Counted from the stretch's first letter, positions 1 to 11,571 are shown. The stretch is 50,655 nt of DNA from Mycoplasma_H phocimorsus (GCF_030077865.1 NZ_JASDDP010000010.1); one strand, 5' to 3'. Numbers and translations are program-made. The notes: generated by a model from the sequence alone, not told the origin.

Positions 1-1496
1 ATATGCTTACTCCCGATATCAATTTAAAAGCAATTAACGATAAAGAGGCAGAAGGATTTTACATAGAGACAAATAAGCTAAAATATGAAGTAGATAATTC
101 AAGCTTTTCTTCTTCAGTGCCTATTCCGGATTCAGTTGCTGATAATTATAATAATATTTATGTAATTACCAAATTTAGATTAGGCAAACAAATTTCTATA
201 GAAACAAAAGAGTTTGAGGAAGATTATGCTAAAAACATTTCATCTAAAATTTTCTTAAGACTAGATGGAAGATTGCAAGAAAAATATGTTCCTAAAGATG
301 TTGACTTCTCTTGATATAAAGGAGAAAGAAAAGGAATATTTAATGGCAATAGTAAGAATACTCAAAATAATGAAGCTTTTGATAAAAGAAATGAATTTGA
401 AAAAGAAAAGGGTGTAATATTTGAAGGCTGATATGCTGATCCTCAATTCAAAAATAAAGTTGAATTTAAAGATGGCATTTCAACAAAACCTTTTAAAGGC
501 AGTACGCTGTACCCTAAGTTTGGAATTCATAAATGAGATAAAATACGCGACATAAGAAAAATTCTTGATATTGTATTTAATATTTTATCAACAACAGCAA
601 ATGTTACGAGCGTAATAGAAAAAGCAGAAAATTATTCTAATTTAATAGAATATATTATTAATATTATTAGATGAATTACTAATTTATCATTGGGAGGAAA
701 AACCAGTTATGATGAATTTTGAAAAGGTTATGATAATATTAATAATTTAATATTTGAATCTATCAAAATAAGTAATAAAGATTTTCCTGATATTATTAAA
801 TTTTTAAAATTAAATAGAAATACAGGGACGATTAAAGATTTAAATGATGATATATTTCAAGCAATTCAATGATTAATAAAAGATATAGCAAAAAACATTT
901 TTGGGATTTATCAAAAATATTCTAATAACAAATATAAAAGTTCAGCATTTACAGATGAAAATCTCGATGACTGAAATATTCAAAACATTTTAGGTAAAGA
1001 ACCCAGTGATATTGAAGAAAGAAAAAAATATTTAACTTATATTTTATATAATGGTTCAATTGGCAAGTTAGTTGCTGGCTTATTATGAAAGCAAAAAATA
1101 AGCAATGAAAATAATGGAAGTAATAACGTTTGAGAGAAAAAGCCCGATTTATTATTAAGTGATATAGAAATAAAAAATGCTTCTTCCAGTTTTAAAAGTA
1201 AATTTATTGAAAAAATCAATAATGTAGCAGATGCATTTGCAGGTAAAAATGGTATTTTTGAAATTTTAAAAGAATTAATAGAAATTATTATTAGCTCTAT
1301 ACGAGGAGAAATTGATAATGTTTTACTAGGCGGAAAAATTATTAGTATAACTAGCAATTTAGCAAGAGCCATTAAAAATATTGTTACAAATAAATTCTGA
1401 TATTATTCATGAAACAAAGATGTTGATGAGAAACAAAGCAAGGAAGTTTCAGAAGGATTAGAGGAAAAAAATAACCCCAAAGCAAAATCTAAATAA
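1..1496 (+). CDS. Large surface protein with InlB-type repeat, 5' end outside window
   Basis: Open from the window edge in the frame of base 3 to a TAA stop; TGA codons are read as Trp. The visible 498 residues are the C-terminal part. Around residues 100-175 there is a block S-W-Y-K-G-E ... F-E-G-W-Y-A-D ... L-Y-P-K-F, which matches the InlB B-repeat (Listeria-Bacteroides repeat) pattern of cell-surface proteins. About 320 mostly helical, Lys/Asn/Ile-rich residues follow, and the protein ends in a short charged tail. The same block plus K-W-D-K-I-R-D-I-R and L-S-L-G-G occurs in the next gene, so the two are tandem paralogues. Its N-terminus is not visible, but a lipoprotein signal like that of the paralogue is expected. 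A surface adhesin or structural role is inference; no enzyme motif is seen. A hairpin terminator follows. Confidence 0.8.
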
Positions 1497-1546
1497 TTAA
1501 AATTATTTAGAAATATTAATTTTACATATTATAATATTAAATTTTT

Positions 1547-1576
1547 ACATCTGTAAATTCAAACAGATGTTTTTTA
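1547..1576 (+). terminator. Rho-independent terminator of the first surface protein gene
   Basis: Perfect 8-bp arms ACATCTGT / ACAGATGT with an 8-nt loop, followed at once by six T. It lies 50 nt after the stop codon of the upstream gene. Confidence 0.8.
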
Positions 1577-1728
1577 TATTTAGTTTGCAAAATCAAATAA
1601 TTTTTAAATTTATATAATTTTTTATAATTTAAATACTTACAATACGATTTTTAAGAATTTTGTTATGGGCGTTTTTATTTTGTTTTATAATGATAAAGTT
1701 CTTTATACATTTACTATGTCATATTATT

Positions 1729-1755
1729 TTAATTAGTATTGTTAATACTAATTAA
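1729..1755. repeat. Perfect 12-bp inverted repeat
   Basis: TTAATTAGTATT, 3-nt spacer GTT, AATACTAATTAA. It is not followed by a T tract and has no neighbouring gene start, so it is neither a clear terminator nor a clear operator. Its role is unknown. Confidence 0.6.
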
Positions 1756-1981
1756 TTAAATTAACACTTAATATTTTATTTAACCACATATATATTTCAT
1801 TATTTATATATCAGGCTTTATTTATACATTATTTCTAAATAACATCATTAATATTATATTTATATCTTTATTAATTATTTTGCTTGTTATGAATATAATT
1901 ACATTTACAATTTCTCATGCGTATTAATTAAATAATGTGACAAAGATCAGTAAGAGTTAATTTTAATTACTGAGTTATATA

Positions 1982-2033
1982 AAGAATAAAAAACAAATAC
2001 CTATTGAAAAACGGGTATTTGTTTTTTATTCTT
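1982..2033. terminator. Strong hairpin with 20-bp perfect arms
   Basis: Arms AAGAATAAAAAACAAATACC and its exact reverse complement, separated by 12 nt. The A-run in one arm and T-run in the other make it usable as a terminator in both directions. It sits more than 400 nt after the terminator of the upstream surface gene and 109 nt before the next start codon, so the transcript it would end on the + strand is not a recognised gene. Confidence 0.75.
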
Positions 2034-2142
2034 ATTTATTTTGTTTCAAAATGGTAAAATATAACAATATATTTATTAAAAATAAATATTTAATATATTA
2101 AGTGAATAATTTATATTTTAGCTAATTGATTTTGGGAGAATT

Positions 2143-4749
2143 ATGAATAAGAATAAAATACTTTTAGTGTTTTCAAGTTTAAGTATAATTACACTTCCTT
2201 TAAGTGTTATTTCTTGTTCTCAAAACATAGAAGAATATATTCTTAATAATATAGAGTTAAATAATGAACAAGTTGTTATTTACGAGACATTAGCAGATTT
2301 TAGTACTAACTCACATTTAAAAATTACTAATTCTAAATTTTTTAAAGAAAATGATATTAGTTTAACACTTGGTAAAACTAATATTGACTACAAAAAGGAA
2401 ACTGCTGAAATAAAAATTATTTATAGAACAAAAAATGATAATACGAGAAGAGAAATTACTTTATTTAAATCATTTTATGATTTTAAACAGATTGACGTTA
2501 AAGATTTAAGAAGAATTTTTCAAATAGCAGCCAAACATACTCAGATTGAGTGATTTGGTAATGGCAAATATTTACTAAGTAATAAATATGCTAATATTTC
2601 TGATATTCAGTTTTCCCCTTCCGATCCTAAAATGCCAAAAGTTGAAGATTTTAGTTATAAATTACAATTAATTAATTCTTCAAAAGTAACTGGAGATGAT
2701 GAAGATATTACTTTTGAAGGAAGATTTTCTGGTGGTAAGATTATTAATAAAACAGAAATTAGAGTATTATTTAAATATCCTGAAGATGATGATTTGCTTG
2801 TAAAATCTATTGATGGAGTATTCACAAAACCAAAGGTTGATCCAACTAAAGAAAATCACATTTTTATAGGATGAAGTACAACCGAAAATGCAACTAAACC
2901 TGATTTATTTTTAGACGATAATAAGCAAATATTTGAAGATCAAAGTATTATTTATCCTATTTTTCAATCTTATGCTATTTTACTTTTAGAAGTTCCTAAT
3001 TTAAAAACAAATACTTTTGATATATTTAAATTAGTTTTAAATAAACAAGGTATTGTTTCAAAAGAAACAATTATCACTTTTATTAACGCCAATATTCCTG
3101 AACCAAAAGATAAGTGAAGTTATAATGCTGATAGCCTTAAATATATTGATCCAGAGAATGAGATAATGAGTTTTTCATATGACTCTGAAAGCCTTACAAC
3201 TAATAAATTCGAAATAGGAAAAGTATATAAAATTATTCCTAATTTTAAACATGCACCTTTAATTAAATTTATAGATGAAGAAACAAAAAAAGTTATATCA
3301 GCCCAATTTGCAAATGAAAAAATTTTAGAAGAATCTAAAATATACTTAACACCTAAAGCGGAAATAGATTTTGATTCTTTTTTCAAAATAGGGAAAAATT
3401 TAAATGAATTAGTTTATGAGCAAACTCAAGAACAATACCAGGAAGATCAGTCAATTGAACTCAATGAAGATAACATTATTATTAATGTTATAGTCAAGTT
3501 TAATAATGCGCCAATAATTAAAATTGATGCAACAAATTTAAATAATAAATTGGTTAATGATTTTGTTTATTTAACTGATGATTGAAAAATTAAAGAAAAT
3601 TCATTACCTAAAATAGATTATAGTTGATATAAAGGCGAAGATAAAAGGATATATAAACCATATGATAACGTTCCAAATAATAAATTATTTGATAAGCGAA
3701 CTGAAGCTGAAAATGCCATTGGCTATTTTTTTGATGGTTGATATCTTGATGCTAATTTTAAAATTCCACTTAAATTTAAAAATGGTGTATCAATAGAAAA
3801 TGTTAAAAATAAAATGTTGTACCCTAAATTTAAATTAGATACTTGAGATAAAATTAAAGATATTAGAGAGATTATCAAATCTACTATTGATATATTATCA
3901 GAGGCCACAAGTGTTGCTCAGATCTTTGTTGAAACTAAGAAAAAATGAATTACTAAAATTGTTTATAATTCAGTAAATGTTTTACAAGCATTACTTTATT
4001 TATCACTAGGAGGGCGTTTACCTTTAAATTCAAGAAAATTAGGGATTGAAACTATTTTTAAAAATATTAATGACATACTTTCTTTAAGTATTGACAATTC
4101 AAAGCCTAATTTAGATTTTCTTAAAAAATTAAATATATTTAAAAATGAAAATTCCGCAAAAGAAGGCGAAAGTGATTTTAAAAAAGAGGCACTAAAATCA
4201 TTTTTAGCAATTTTTAAAGATATATTATGATATGGTTTTGATTCAGCCATTAAATTACATGCCGATAAAGTTAATGAAACATTTATAATTAATGAAATTA
4301 AAGAAGAAAAACTAACATTTCTTTCATTTTTAACATGATTTAAACAAACTATTATTAGTAATACAAATAATATAGTAAATATTCTTTTATTAGTATTTGG
4401 TAAAGATGATAAAAATGGATCAAGTACACAACAGCAGTCCCAAGTTTCTACAAATTCTGGAACACACCCTCCTTATAGACATGAAAAAAAACTATTAGAA
4501 ACAATATTTTCTTCAAGTGGAATATTTATTTCGACTCTTGATTTAATTATTCAAATAACGCAAGCTGTTACAGATTCTAAAATTACTAAAGCTGAAGTTA
4601 TTACAACCGTTGCTAATATTACTGAAAAAATAGTTAAATCATCTGCTAACCTATATAAAACAATAAAAGAAATTCACGATGATAAAACTAAAGAAAAAAA
4701 AGAAGAAAAAGAAAAAGAAAAAGAAAAAGAAAAAGAAAAAAAGAAATAA
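2143..4749 (+). CDS. Large lipoprotein with InlB-type repeat and Lys-Glu tail
   Basis: 868 residues in code 4. The start is set by GGGAGA three bases before ATG. The N-terminus is a typical mycoplasma lipoprotein signal (two Lys, hydrophobic core, lipobox V-I-S-C with Cys25), so the protein should be lipidated and exposed on the cell surface. Asp/Glu/Lys-rich repeats of about 150 residues lead to a block near residues 490-570 with S-W-Y-K-G-E, F-D-G-W-Y-L-D and L-Y-P-K-F, an InlB B-repeat-like motif shared with the gene at the window start. After it come about 300 helical residues (W-D-K-I-K-D-I-R, L-S-L-G-G) and a Lys-Glu dipeptide tail. No enzymatic motif is seen; an adhesin-like role is inference. 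It has its own 5' region and no partner in an operon. Confidence 0.85.
4705..4740 (+). repeat. Hexanucleotide tandem repeat GAAAAA x 6
   Basis: Six perfect GAAAAA units encode (Glu-Lys)6 at the very C-terminus of the large lipoprotein. Unit length is a multiple of three, so slippage would change tail length without breaking the frame. Confidence 0.95.
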
Positions 4750-4999
4750 AAAATTAAAGATAAAAAAGCAAAATTAATAGAATAAAAAACAGAATTATAA
4801 TTTGCAATTCAATAAATTGAAAAAAATCAAATTCATATTTATTTAATTTAAACAAAAAATAATCAAAACATGTTATTTTGGTTTTATCAAAACCTTATAA
4901 ATACACTCTTAACAACAAATATTATTATGCATTTTTAATTTTTAACTTTAGTTACAATAAACTAATTTCTTAATAATATTTAAAATTAATTAACAAAAC

Positions 5000-5041
5000 A
5001 AACAAAAAATAGATGCTTTTGGTCGCATCTATTTTTTGTTT
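5000..5041. terminator. Terminator of the uvrA-hprK-lgt-trxB block, probably bidirectional
   Basis: Perfect 17-bp arms (AAACAAAAAATAGATGC and complement) with an 8-nt loop. It overlaps the trxB stop codon. It has A/T runs on both sides, so it can also stop + strand transcription from the large lipoprotein gene. The 250 nt between that gene and this hairpin hold nothing else beyond a weak GGTTTT/AAAACC hairpin at 4880-4894. Confidence 0.85.
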
Positions 5042-5969
5042 ATTTAGAAGAAATTCTATCTGAAATAACCTTGGCAGCAATTGCTCCATCTGAAGCGGCC
5101 GTAACAATTTGCCTAATTTTTTTATCTCTAATATCACCAACGGCAAATATATTAGGTATTTTAGTTTCCATTGAATCATCAGTAATAATAAAACCAGATT
5201 TTGTTTTAATCATCATATCATCAGAAATAAAGTCAGCTTTAGGAATAAATCCAATATATATAAATAAAGCATTAGCATCTAATTCAATAATTTTATTTGT
5301 TGTACTATCTAAATAACTTATCTTTTCAAGTTTTCCATTACCTGAAACTTCTTGAATTGTAGCATTATAAATAATTTCTACATTACTTCTTGATTTTAAT
5401 TCTTCTATTAATTTTTTCTCAGCCTTAAGTTCAGAATCAATTGTAACAACATATAGTTTTGAAGCTACATTAGAAATGAAAGTACCTTCTTCAACGGCAG
5501 AATTACCACCACCCATAACAACAATAGGTTGATTTCTAAAAATAGGACCATCACAAATTCCACAATATGAAATACCTTTATTAAAGTATTCATCAAAATT
5601 TTTAATAGTTGAAGGTTTTCTATTTTGCATTCCTGAACCAATAATAATTGACTTACCTTTAATAATATTTCCATCAGCTAACATGACTTCTTTATCAAAC
5701 TCGCCATTTGAACGAATATTTACAACTTCTCCACTCATATAGTTTGCTCCATAAGCAAGAGCATGTTTATAAAAATCAGTAGCCAATTCAAAACCAGTTG
5801 TTAATTTTGTACCAATTCAGTTTTCAACCTTATCAGTTGAAAGAAGTTTTCCGCCAGGAGCGCTTTTTTCGATGATAAGAACATTTAAATCTTGTCTTGA
5901 AGCATATAGTGCCGCATTTAATGAGGCAGGCCCCGCTCCAATAATAATTACATCATATATATTAGACAT
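5040..5969 (-). CDS. trxB: Thioredoxin reductase (NADPH, FAD)
   Basis: 309 residues, the usual length for the low-molecular-weight TrxB family, which passes electrons from NADPH via FAD to thioredoxin in the cytoplasm. The FAD motif G-A-G-P-A lies at the N-terminus (V-I-I-I-G-A-G-P-A). The redox pair is C-G-I-C at Cys136/Cys139, where most relatives have C-A-T-C. The NADPH motif is G-G-G-N-S-A-V-E-E, and the C-terminal FAD motif is I-F-A-V-G-D-I-R. I chose the second of two in-frame ATGs (the other is 6 nt upstream) because AGAAAGG then sits 9 nt away. The start overlaps the end of lgt by 8 nt, so translation is probably coupled. No thioredoxin gene is in this window. Confidence 0.96.
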
Positions 5970-6873
5970 TAGCATTTTCCTTTCTGATGAAATTAAATCT
6001 TAATTTAGATTTATCTCACACTCTAATATATCTATCGCTTATAAACTCAAAGTAAACAAACATTAAAATACCAAATACCATAAATAATGTAGAAATTACT
6101 CCATATAGTTCATAAGATTCTTGTCTTAATGGTTCCATAATCATACGAACTGATCCATATCAAAAGAAATATAAACCAGCAGTAGAACCAGGTTTTAAAA
6201 GTCTCATTCCGTTACAAATTCAAACAAGAATAATTCAACCAGCTAATGAAAGCAATACTTCATATAAAAATAGCGGTTGACGGTAAAGGCCAGCAAAACC
6301 AAGCGCATCTGAGTAAGAATCTGAAATAAACATATTTCTAGCAAATGATTCTATTCATGTGTTTATAGTAGAACCATCTCAAATAACAGAACCATAAACT
6401 TCGTGGTTAGCATAGTTTCCAAATCTACCTATGACTTGACCAATTAATATATTGGGAATAATTAATGACATCCCAACCCTTATATCAATCTCATATCTTT
6501 TTTTTCTAGCATAAATAAGATCGGCAATTACAGCAAGAATAATTCCTCCATGAATTGAAAGTCCACCTTCTCAAATTTTAATTCAAGATCAATTTTGTCA
6601 AATTGAATAATCACCATATATAGTCCGCTCAATTACGAATAGTGCTCTAGCACCAATAATTGATGTCGGAAGCGTAATAACTATAAGAGTTAATAAAGTT
6701 TCAAACTTATATCCTTCCCTTTTTCAAAATATTGCAATTGTTAAAATTGAGCACAACATTCCCAACAAAATTGTCATTGAGTAAGTCGCAATTGTAAAAT
6801 TACCAATTGAAAATAAGACTGAAAGCCCACTACTTCCATATTCAAATTTTCCTAATCCAATAGTATTATGCAT
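5962..6873 (-). CDS. lgt: Prolipoprotein diacylglyceryl transferase
   Basis: 303 residues with several membrane segments. Lgt moves diacylglyceryl from phosphatidylglycerol to the lipobox Cys of prolipoproteins at the membrane. The family signature is complete near residues 145-160 (G-Q-V-I-G-R-F-G-N-Y-A-N-H-E-V-Y-G), including the Arg, Asn and Glu that are conserved. The N-terminal H-x-G-G region (S-I-H-G-G-I) is also present. Its substrates are visible here: eight genes in the window carry lipoprotein signals. The start overlaps the hprK stop by 8 nt and its own end overlaps trxB by 8 nt. The order hprK-lgt-trxB is common in Gram-positive bacteria and mollicutes. Confidence 0.97.
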
Positions 6874-7804
6874 CTTCACCTGCCCTTCTATTTAATTCAG
6901 ATAATATATCAACACCATTTTTTCTAGCCAAAAAGGTATTAACGGCTGTTTCTATTAAGGCCGAAACATTAGCCCCTCTTCTAATTGGAATTTGCATTTT
7001 TGGAATTCAACCATCTAAGACTTCATACTTTAAATTACTAATTCCAAGCCTATCAAGAGAGTAGTCAAATTTTGTATCTACTAATTCTACTATAAGCTCA
7101 ATATCTGTAGATTCCTTAAATACTTTATTACCATAAGTAAGTTTAATATCAATTAAACCAATCCCTCTAACCTCTAAAAATCCTTTAGTAATTTCTGGAG
7201 AACTACCAATAAAGCGTTTACCAACTTGTTTAATAATTATAGAATCATCAGATACAAAAGTACTACCCTTAATAACCAGATCTAACAAAGCTTCTGATTT
7301 TCCAAATCCACTAGGACCAAGAATTCCTACTCCAACATTATTAACAACACATAAACATCCATGAATAACTACTCTTTTTGCAAAATGTTCTGATAAATAT
7401 ACACCTATATTTGAAACAATTGTTGACTGACTTCAATAACTTTGCAAAGCAACAGATATTTTATATTCATTAGCAACTTGTAATACGGCTTGAAGAATTT
7501 CACCTTCTTTAAAACCGCTTGAAAGAATAATAATTGGCGATTTAGGCGAAAGAATTCTTTTTAAAAGAATAATAGTTTCATCTTTACCCAGTTTTTTGAA
7601 ATATGCATATTCTGAAGTTCCTCAGGCAATAATATTTCTTCGAATAAAAGTTGGATCGGAAAATCCTGCAATTTCTAGCCCTCCTCTTTTAATTGAAGGA
7701 GAGTATATATTTTTGGAAGTATCAGCAAATTCTTCATTAAGAACATGTAGTCGATACTGATCAATTATATGCTTTACTCTAATTGGATTTATTTGATTAT
7801 TCAT
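6866..7804 (-). CDS. hprK: HPr kinase/phosphorylase
   Basis: 312 residues, normal family length. HprK phosphorylates HPr on Ser46 and removes it again, controlling PTS sugar uptake. The P-loop G-P-S-G-F-G-K-S begins near residue 163. It is followed by F-V-S-D-D-S (the V-A-D-D element) and by the family signature E-V-R-G-I-G-L-I-D-I. Start is ATG 38 nt after the uvrA stop; a TATAAT box lies at 7821-7816 on this strand, so it may have its own promoter besides read-through from uvrA. Mycoplasmas lack CcpA-type regulation as far as is known, so HPr-Ser-P probably acts on transport itself; that is inference. Confidence 0.95.
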
Positions 7805-7842
7805 AATATATTAATATTATACTAAAAATTGCCCCAATAATT

Positions 7843-10671
7843 TTAGGTAATTTTATTATTAAGTATCATTTCTAAATATTGACCAGTAAAGCTATTTTCA
7901 TTTTTGGCTACTTGTTCCGGAGTACCGCTAGCAACAATTTTTCCGCCATGCACTCCTCCTCCCGGACCTAAATCTATAATGTAATCACATGATTTAAGAA
8001 CATCAAGATTATGTTCAATTACAATTACACTATCACCATTATCAACAATTCTATTTAAAACATTAATTAAATTATTAACATCATATGGATGAAGACCAGT
8101 AGTAGGTTCATCAAGAACATAAATAGTTTTTCCAGTTGAATTTTTAAGTAAATATGTTGCTAGTTTAACCCTTTGTGCTTCTCCACCTGAAAGTGTTGTT
8201 GAAGATTGACCCAGTTTAATATATCCCAACCCAACATCTTTTAGCGTCTGTAATTTATTTTTAATATTAGTTTGCGAAACAAAAAGATCATATGCCTTAT
8301 CAATACTCATGTTTAAAACATCAGAAATTGTTTTTCCATGATACTTGGCTTCAAGTGTTTCTAAATTATATCTTCTTCCTTCACACTCATCACATTGAAC
8401 ATAAACATCAGGTAAAAAGTGCATTTCAATAAGAATGCTACCCTCACCATCACATTTTTCACATCTTCCTCCTGGAACATTGAAACTAAATTGTGATTTA
8501 GTAAAACCTTTTACTTTAGCTTGTGGCGTATTAGCAAATAATTCTCTAATATCATCAAACACACCACAATAAGTTGCCGGGTTACTACGAGGAGTACGTC
8601 CAATTGGACTTTGATCAATATCAATAATTTTATCAATATTTTCTAATCCTTCTATTGAAGAATATCCATCAATTTCTTCATGTTTTAAATTAAGTTTTTT
8701 CTTAATTCCGTTTACAAGAATTTGATTTATTAATGTTGATTTTCCTGACCCGCTAACTCCAGCAACACCAACAAATTTTCCTAATGGGATTTTAACATCA
8801 ATATTTTTAAGATTATTTTTTGAAGCTTTTATAATTTTTAAAACTTTTCCATTACCTGATCTTCTAAAAGATGGAATTGATATTTCTAATTCTCCACTTA
8901 AGTATTTTCCGGTAATAGATTCTTGATTTTTCATAATATCTTCAAGTGTTCCGGCAGCAACAACTTTACCACCTTCTTCTCCGGCATATGGGCCAATATC
9001 AACAATATAATCTGCCTGTCTAATAGTATCTTCATCGTGTTCAACAACAATTAAAGTATTACCAATATCAACCATTTTCTTTAATGAATTTAATAGTTTT
9101 TGATTATCTTTTTGGTGTAAACCAATTGATGGTTCATCTAAAACATACAAAACTCCACTTAAACCAGATCCAATTTGTGTTGCCAACCTAATTCTTTGTG
9201 CTTCTCCACCTGAAAGAGTTAATGATTTTCTATTCAAAGTTAAATATCCTAATCCAACATCATTAAGAAAGAAAAGACGATTATTAATTTCGCTAATTAC
9301 TAGATTAACAACATGCATTTCTTTTTCATTTAATTGAATTTTTTTAATAAATTCAATTAAATGTTCAATACTTAATTTAGTAATATCATCAATATTTTTA
9401 TCATTTATTTTTACACTTAAAGCATATTGATTAAGTCTTTTTCCCTTACATGTATTGCAAGCACTATCGCTCATAAAGCGAGAATACATTTTTCTTTTTA
9501 GTGTTGAATTTGTTTCGAAATAAAGTCTTTCTACCTTTGTAAGAATTCCCTCAATAGGCCCATGCTTAACAAATGAATTGCCTGATGAACTTTTTAAAGT
9601 ATAAGAAATATCCTCTTCTGAACCATATTTAATAATATCAATCTCAGCATTAGTCATATTATTAATTGGCTGATCAATTGATATACTATTATTATCAAGC
9701 AACGCTTTAAATGTTTGTCATTCTAAAGAAGCTGGATTAATAGTTTTAAAATATTGAATAGCTCCCTGTCTAATTGTTGCAAATTTATTAGGAACAAGAA
9801 GTTCTCAAGAAGCTCTTAGTTGCAATCCTAACCCTTTACATGATTTACACATTCCATATGGAGAGTTAAAAGAAAAAAGTCGCGGTTCAATTAAAGGAAC
9901 TTGAAAATCTTTATAAATGCAAGCATGTTTCTTAGAATAAATTTTTTCAACTTGATCAATTTCAACTTTTAAATTATCTTTTCCATGTTCAAGTGCAACA
10001 CGAATGCCTTCAGAAATACGATCAAGATTTTCCAATGAAATAATTGTTCTATCAATAACTAAATCAATATCATGTTTTTTATTTTTTTCAAGATTAATTT
10101 CATCATTCAGCATATAAATTTCGCCATCAATTTTTACTCTTAAAAAACCTTCTTTTTTAAGAGAATCAAGTAATAATTGGTGCGTCCCTTTTTGTTGAGA
10201 AATTAGTGGTGAATAAATAATTAATTTTTTAGAATCATTATCTTTATAAATATCATCAATAATGTCTTTATTTGTTTGTTGAACAATTGGTATATTATGA
10301 TTTGGACAAAACGGAATACCAATTCTAGCAAATAAAAGCCGAAGAAAGTCATAAATTTCTGTTGTAGTCGCTACTGTTGAACGCGGATTATTATGTGTTG
10401 TTTTTTGTTCGATTGCTATTGAAGGCGAAAGACCATCAATAGCTTCAACATCAGGTTTACTACTTCCGCCTAAAAATGTACGCGCATAGTTGCTAAGAGA
10501 GTCGATATATCTTCTTCTTCCCTCCTCATAAATTGTATTAAAAGCTAAGGAAGATTTTCCACTTCCAGATAGCCCACTAAAAACCACTAATTTATTTTTA
10601 GGAATTTCTAAAGAAACATTTTTTAAATTATTTTCATTAGCACCTTTAATAATTATTTTATTATTTTTCAT
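7843..10671 (-). CDS. uvrA: Excinuclease ABC subunit A
   Basis: 942 residues, full family length once the single TGA region near 9703-9804 is read through. UvrA is the DNA-damage sensor ATPase of nucleotide excision repair. The first Walker A is G-L-S-G-S-G-K-S-S and the second G-V-S-G-S-G-K-S-T. Two ABC signatures (L-S-G-G-E-A-Q-R), both followed by L-D-E-P, show the two ATPase cassettes. Zinc-binding Cys pairs are seen at C-K-S-C-K-G-L-G and, in the second half, C-E-K-C-D-G-E-G ... C-D-E-C-E-G. A -10 box (TATAAT, 10685-10680 on this strand) lies just upstream. It leads a same-strand block with hprK, lgt and trxB. Confidence 0.98.
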
Positions 10672-10793
10672 AAGTATTAATTATATGTTATTTTAAAATT
10701 AACATAGTTTATTCATGTTTAATATTAAGCAATTTTTTATTTAAATTAAGTTATAACTATTAATATTTATTATTTTTGTAATAAAAATAAAAA

Positions 10794-10818
10794 AGATCAA
10801 GAAATTATATTCTTGATC
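10794..10818 (-). terminator. Terminator of the six-helix membrane protein gene
   Basis: Arms GATCAAGAA / TTCTTGATC with a 6-nt loop; read on the minus strand they are followed by a run of T (CTTTTTTATTTTTATT). It lies 16 nt after the stop of the minus-strand gene above it. Confidence 0.8.
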
Positions 10819-10833
10819 AACAGCATTAAATTT

Positions 10834-11571
10834 TTATTTTATAGTTTTTAATGGCTCTTTTTTCCTTTTAATAGAAATAAATGCTTTTAATATTATGCCA
10901 TTAAGCACTGAAAGGAATGGAGTAATTACAATCATAGCTGCAATAATAAATATTCTTAAAGCACTATTATTCGTTTCAATAAATAATGGTTTTTTAAAAT
11001 TAATGAAATCATAAATAACTACATGCGGATCTGTTAAGTAAAATACGCATAAAGTAAACACAAAGTAAGCTCATAATCCAACAACACCCACTAAAATTTC
11101 TTTATAACTCATAATTAAGTATTTTCTAAAAATAAATAAAGCTACTAAAGCTTGAATATAAAAAATTAAATGAACAAAAAGAGTATTTATAACTTTGAGC
11201 GGATTTTCTCAAGTATCTCTAGCACTTTCATTTCAACTAATTAAACTCCAATAAAATAGCACTGTAATTGTCATATAAGTTACTGAAATAAAGAAAAATC
11301 TTTTACGATGAACACTTTCGGGTTTAATTATAAAAATAAGACCTGAAAGTGCTAATAATAAATTTGTTACTGTTGTAAAGTAAACAAAATAGTATCCATT
11401 TTTAAATAATTCTGGCGTATATACAATATTGCTTGATGGTAAAGTTTTTCTTTCAGCAGACGTTTCTCAAAAATAACCAAATACACTACTTACAGAAATC
11501 AAATAAATAATTTGTATTAAAAATAATCAGAAAAAAATTATTTTTATAATTTTTAGATTGTCTTGTTTCAT
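10834..11571 (-). CDS. Six-helix membrane protein, possible Pr6Pr/DUF1600-like
   Basis: 245 residues with six hydrophobic helices. The second helix carries Y-F-T-T-V-T-N-L-L-L-A-L, then a helix with M-T-I-T-V-L-F-Y-W-S-L, then V-I-N-T-L-F-V-H-L. This pattern resembles my memory of the Pr6Pr family and of the Mycoplasma-specific DUF1600 membrane proteins, but I cannot verify it. No catalytic motif is recognised. A TATAAT box about 10 nt upstream of the ATG suggests a very short leader. It stands alone between uvrA and the divergent ribosomal protein operon, ended by its own terminator. Function unknown. Confidence 0.75.

Larger units (their letters stand above)
1497..2142 (+). other. 646-nt intergenic region, possible small RNA
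   Basis: No convincing reading frame on either strand. It holds the terminator of the upstream gene, a perfect 12-bp inverted repeat at 1729-1755, a TATAAT box at 1894-1899, a smaller hairpin (ATCAGTAA / TTACTGAG-like arms, about 1947-1974) and a very strong terminator hairpin at 1982-2033. A terminator about 130 nt after a good -10 box, with no gene between, could mean a short non-coding transcript; this is inference. The rest is plain AT-rich sequence. Confidence 0.4.

Noticed and set aside
1037..1372. Minus-strand open frame of 111 codons inside the first surface gene
   Set aside because: Antisense to a real gene, hydrophobic by base composition, no ribosome binding site and no recognisable domain.
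4861..4900. GGTTTT-atc-AAAACC hairpin after the large lipoprotein gene, as a terminator
   Set aside because: Short AT-rich stem and no T tract; the strong hairpin at 5000-5041 is a better candidate.
9703..9804. Apparent break in uvrA, and similar breaks in most long genes
   Set aside because: Each break is an in-frame TGA with conserved protein on both sides; TGA is Trp in this organism, so these are not frameshifts or pseudogenes.
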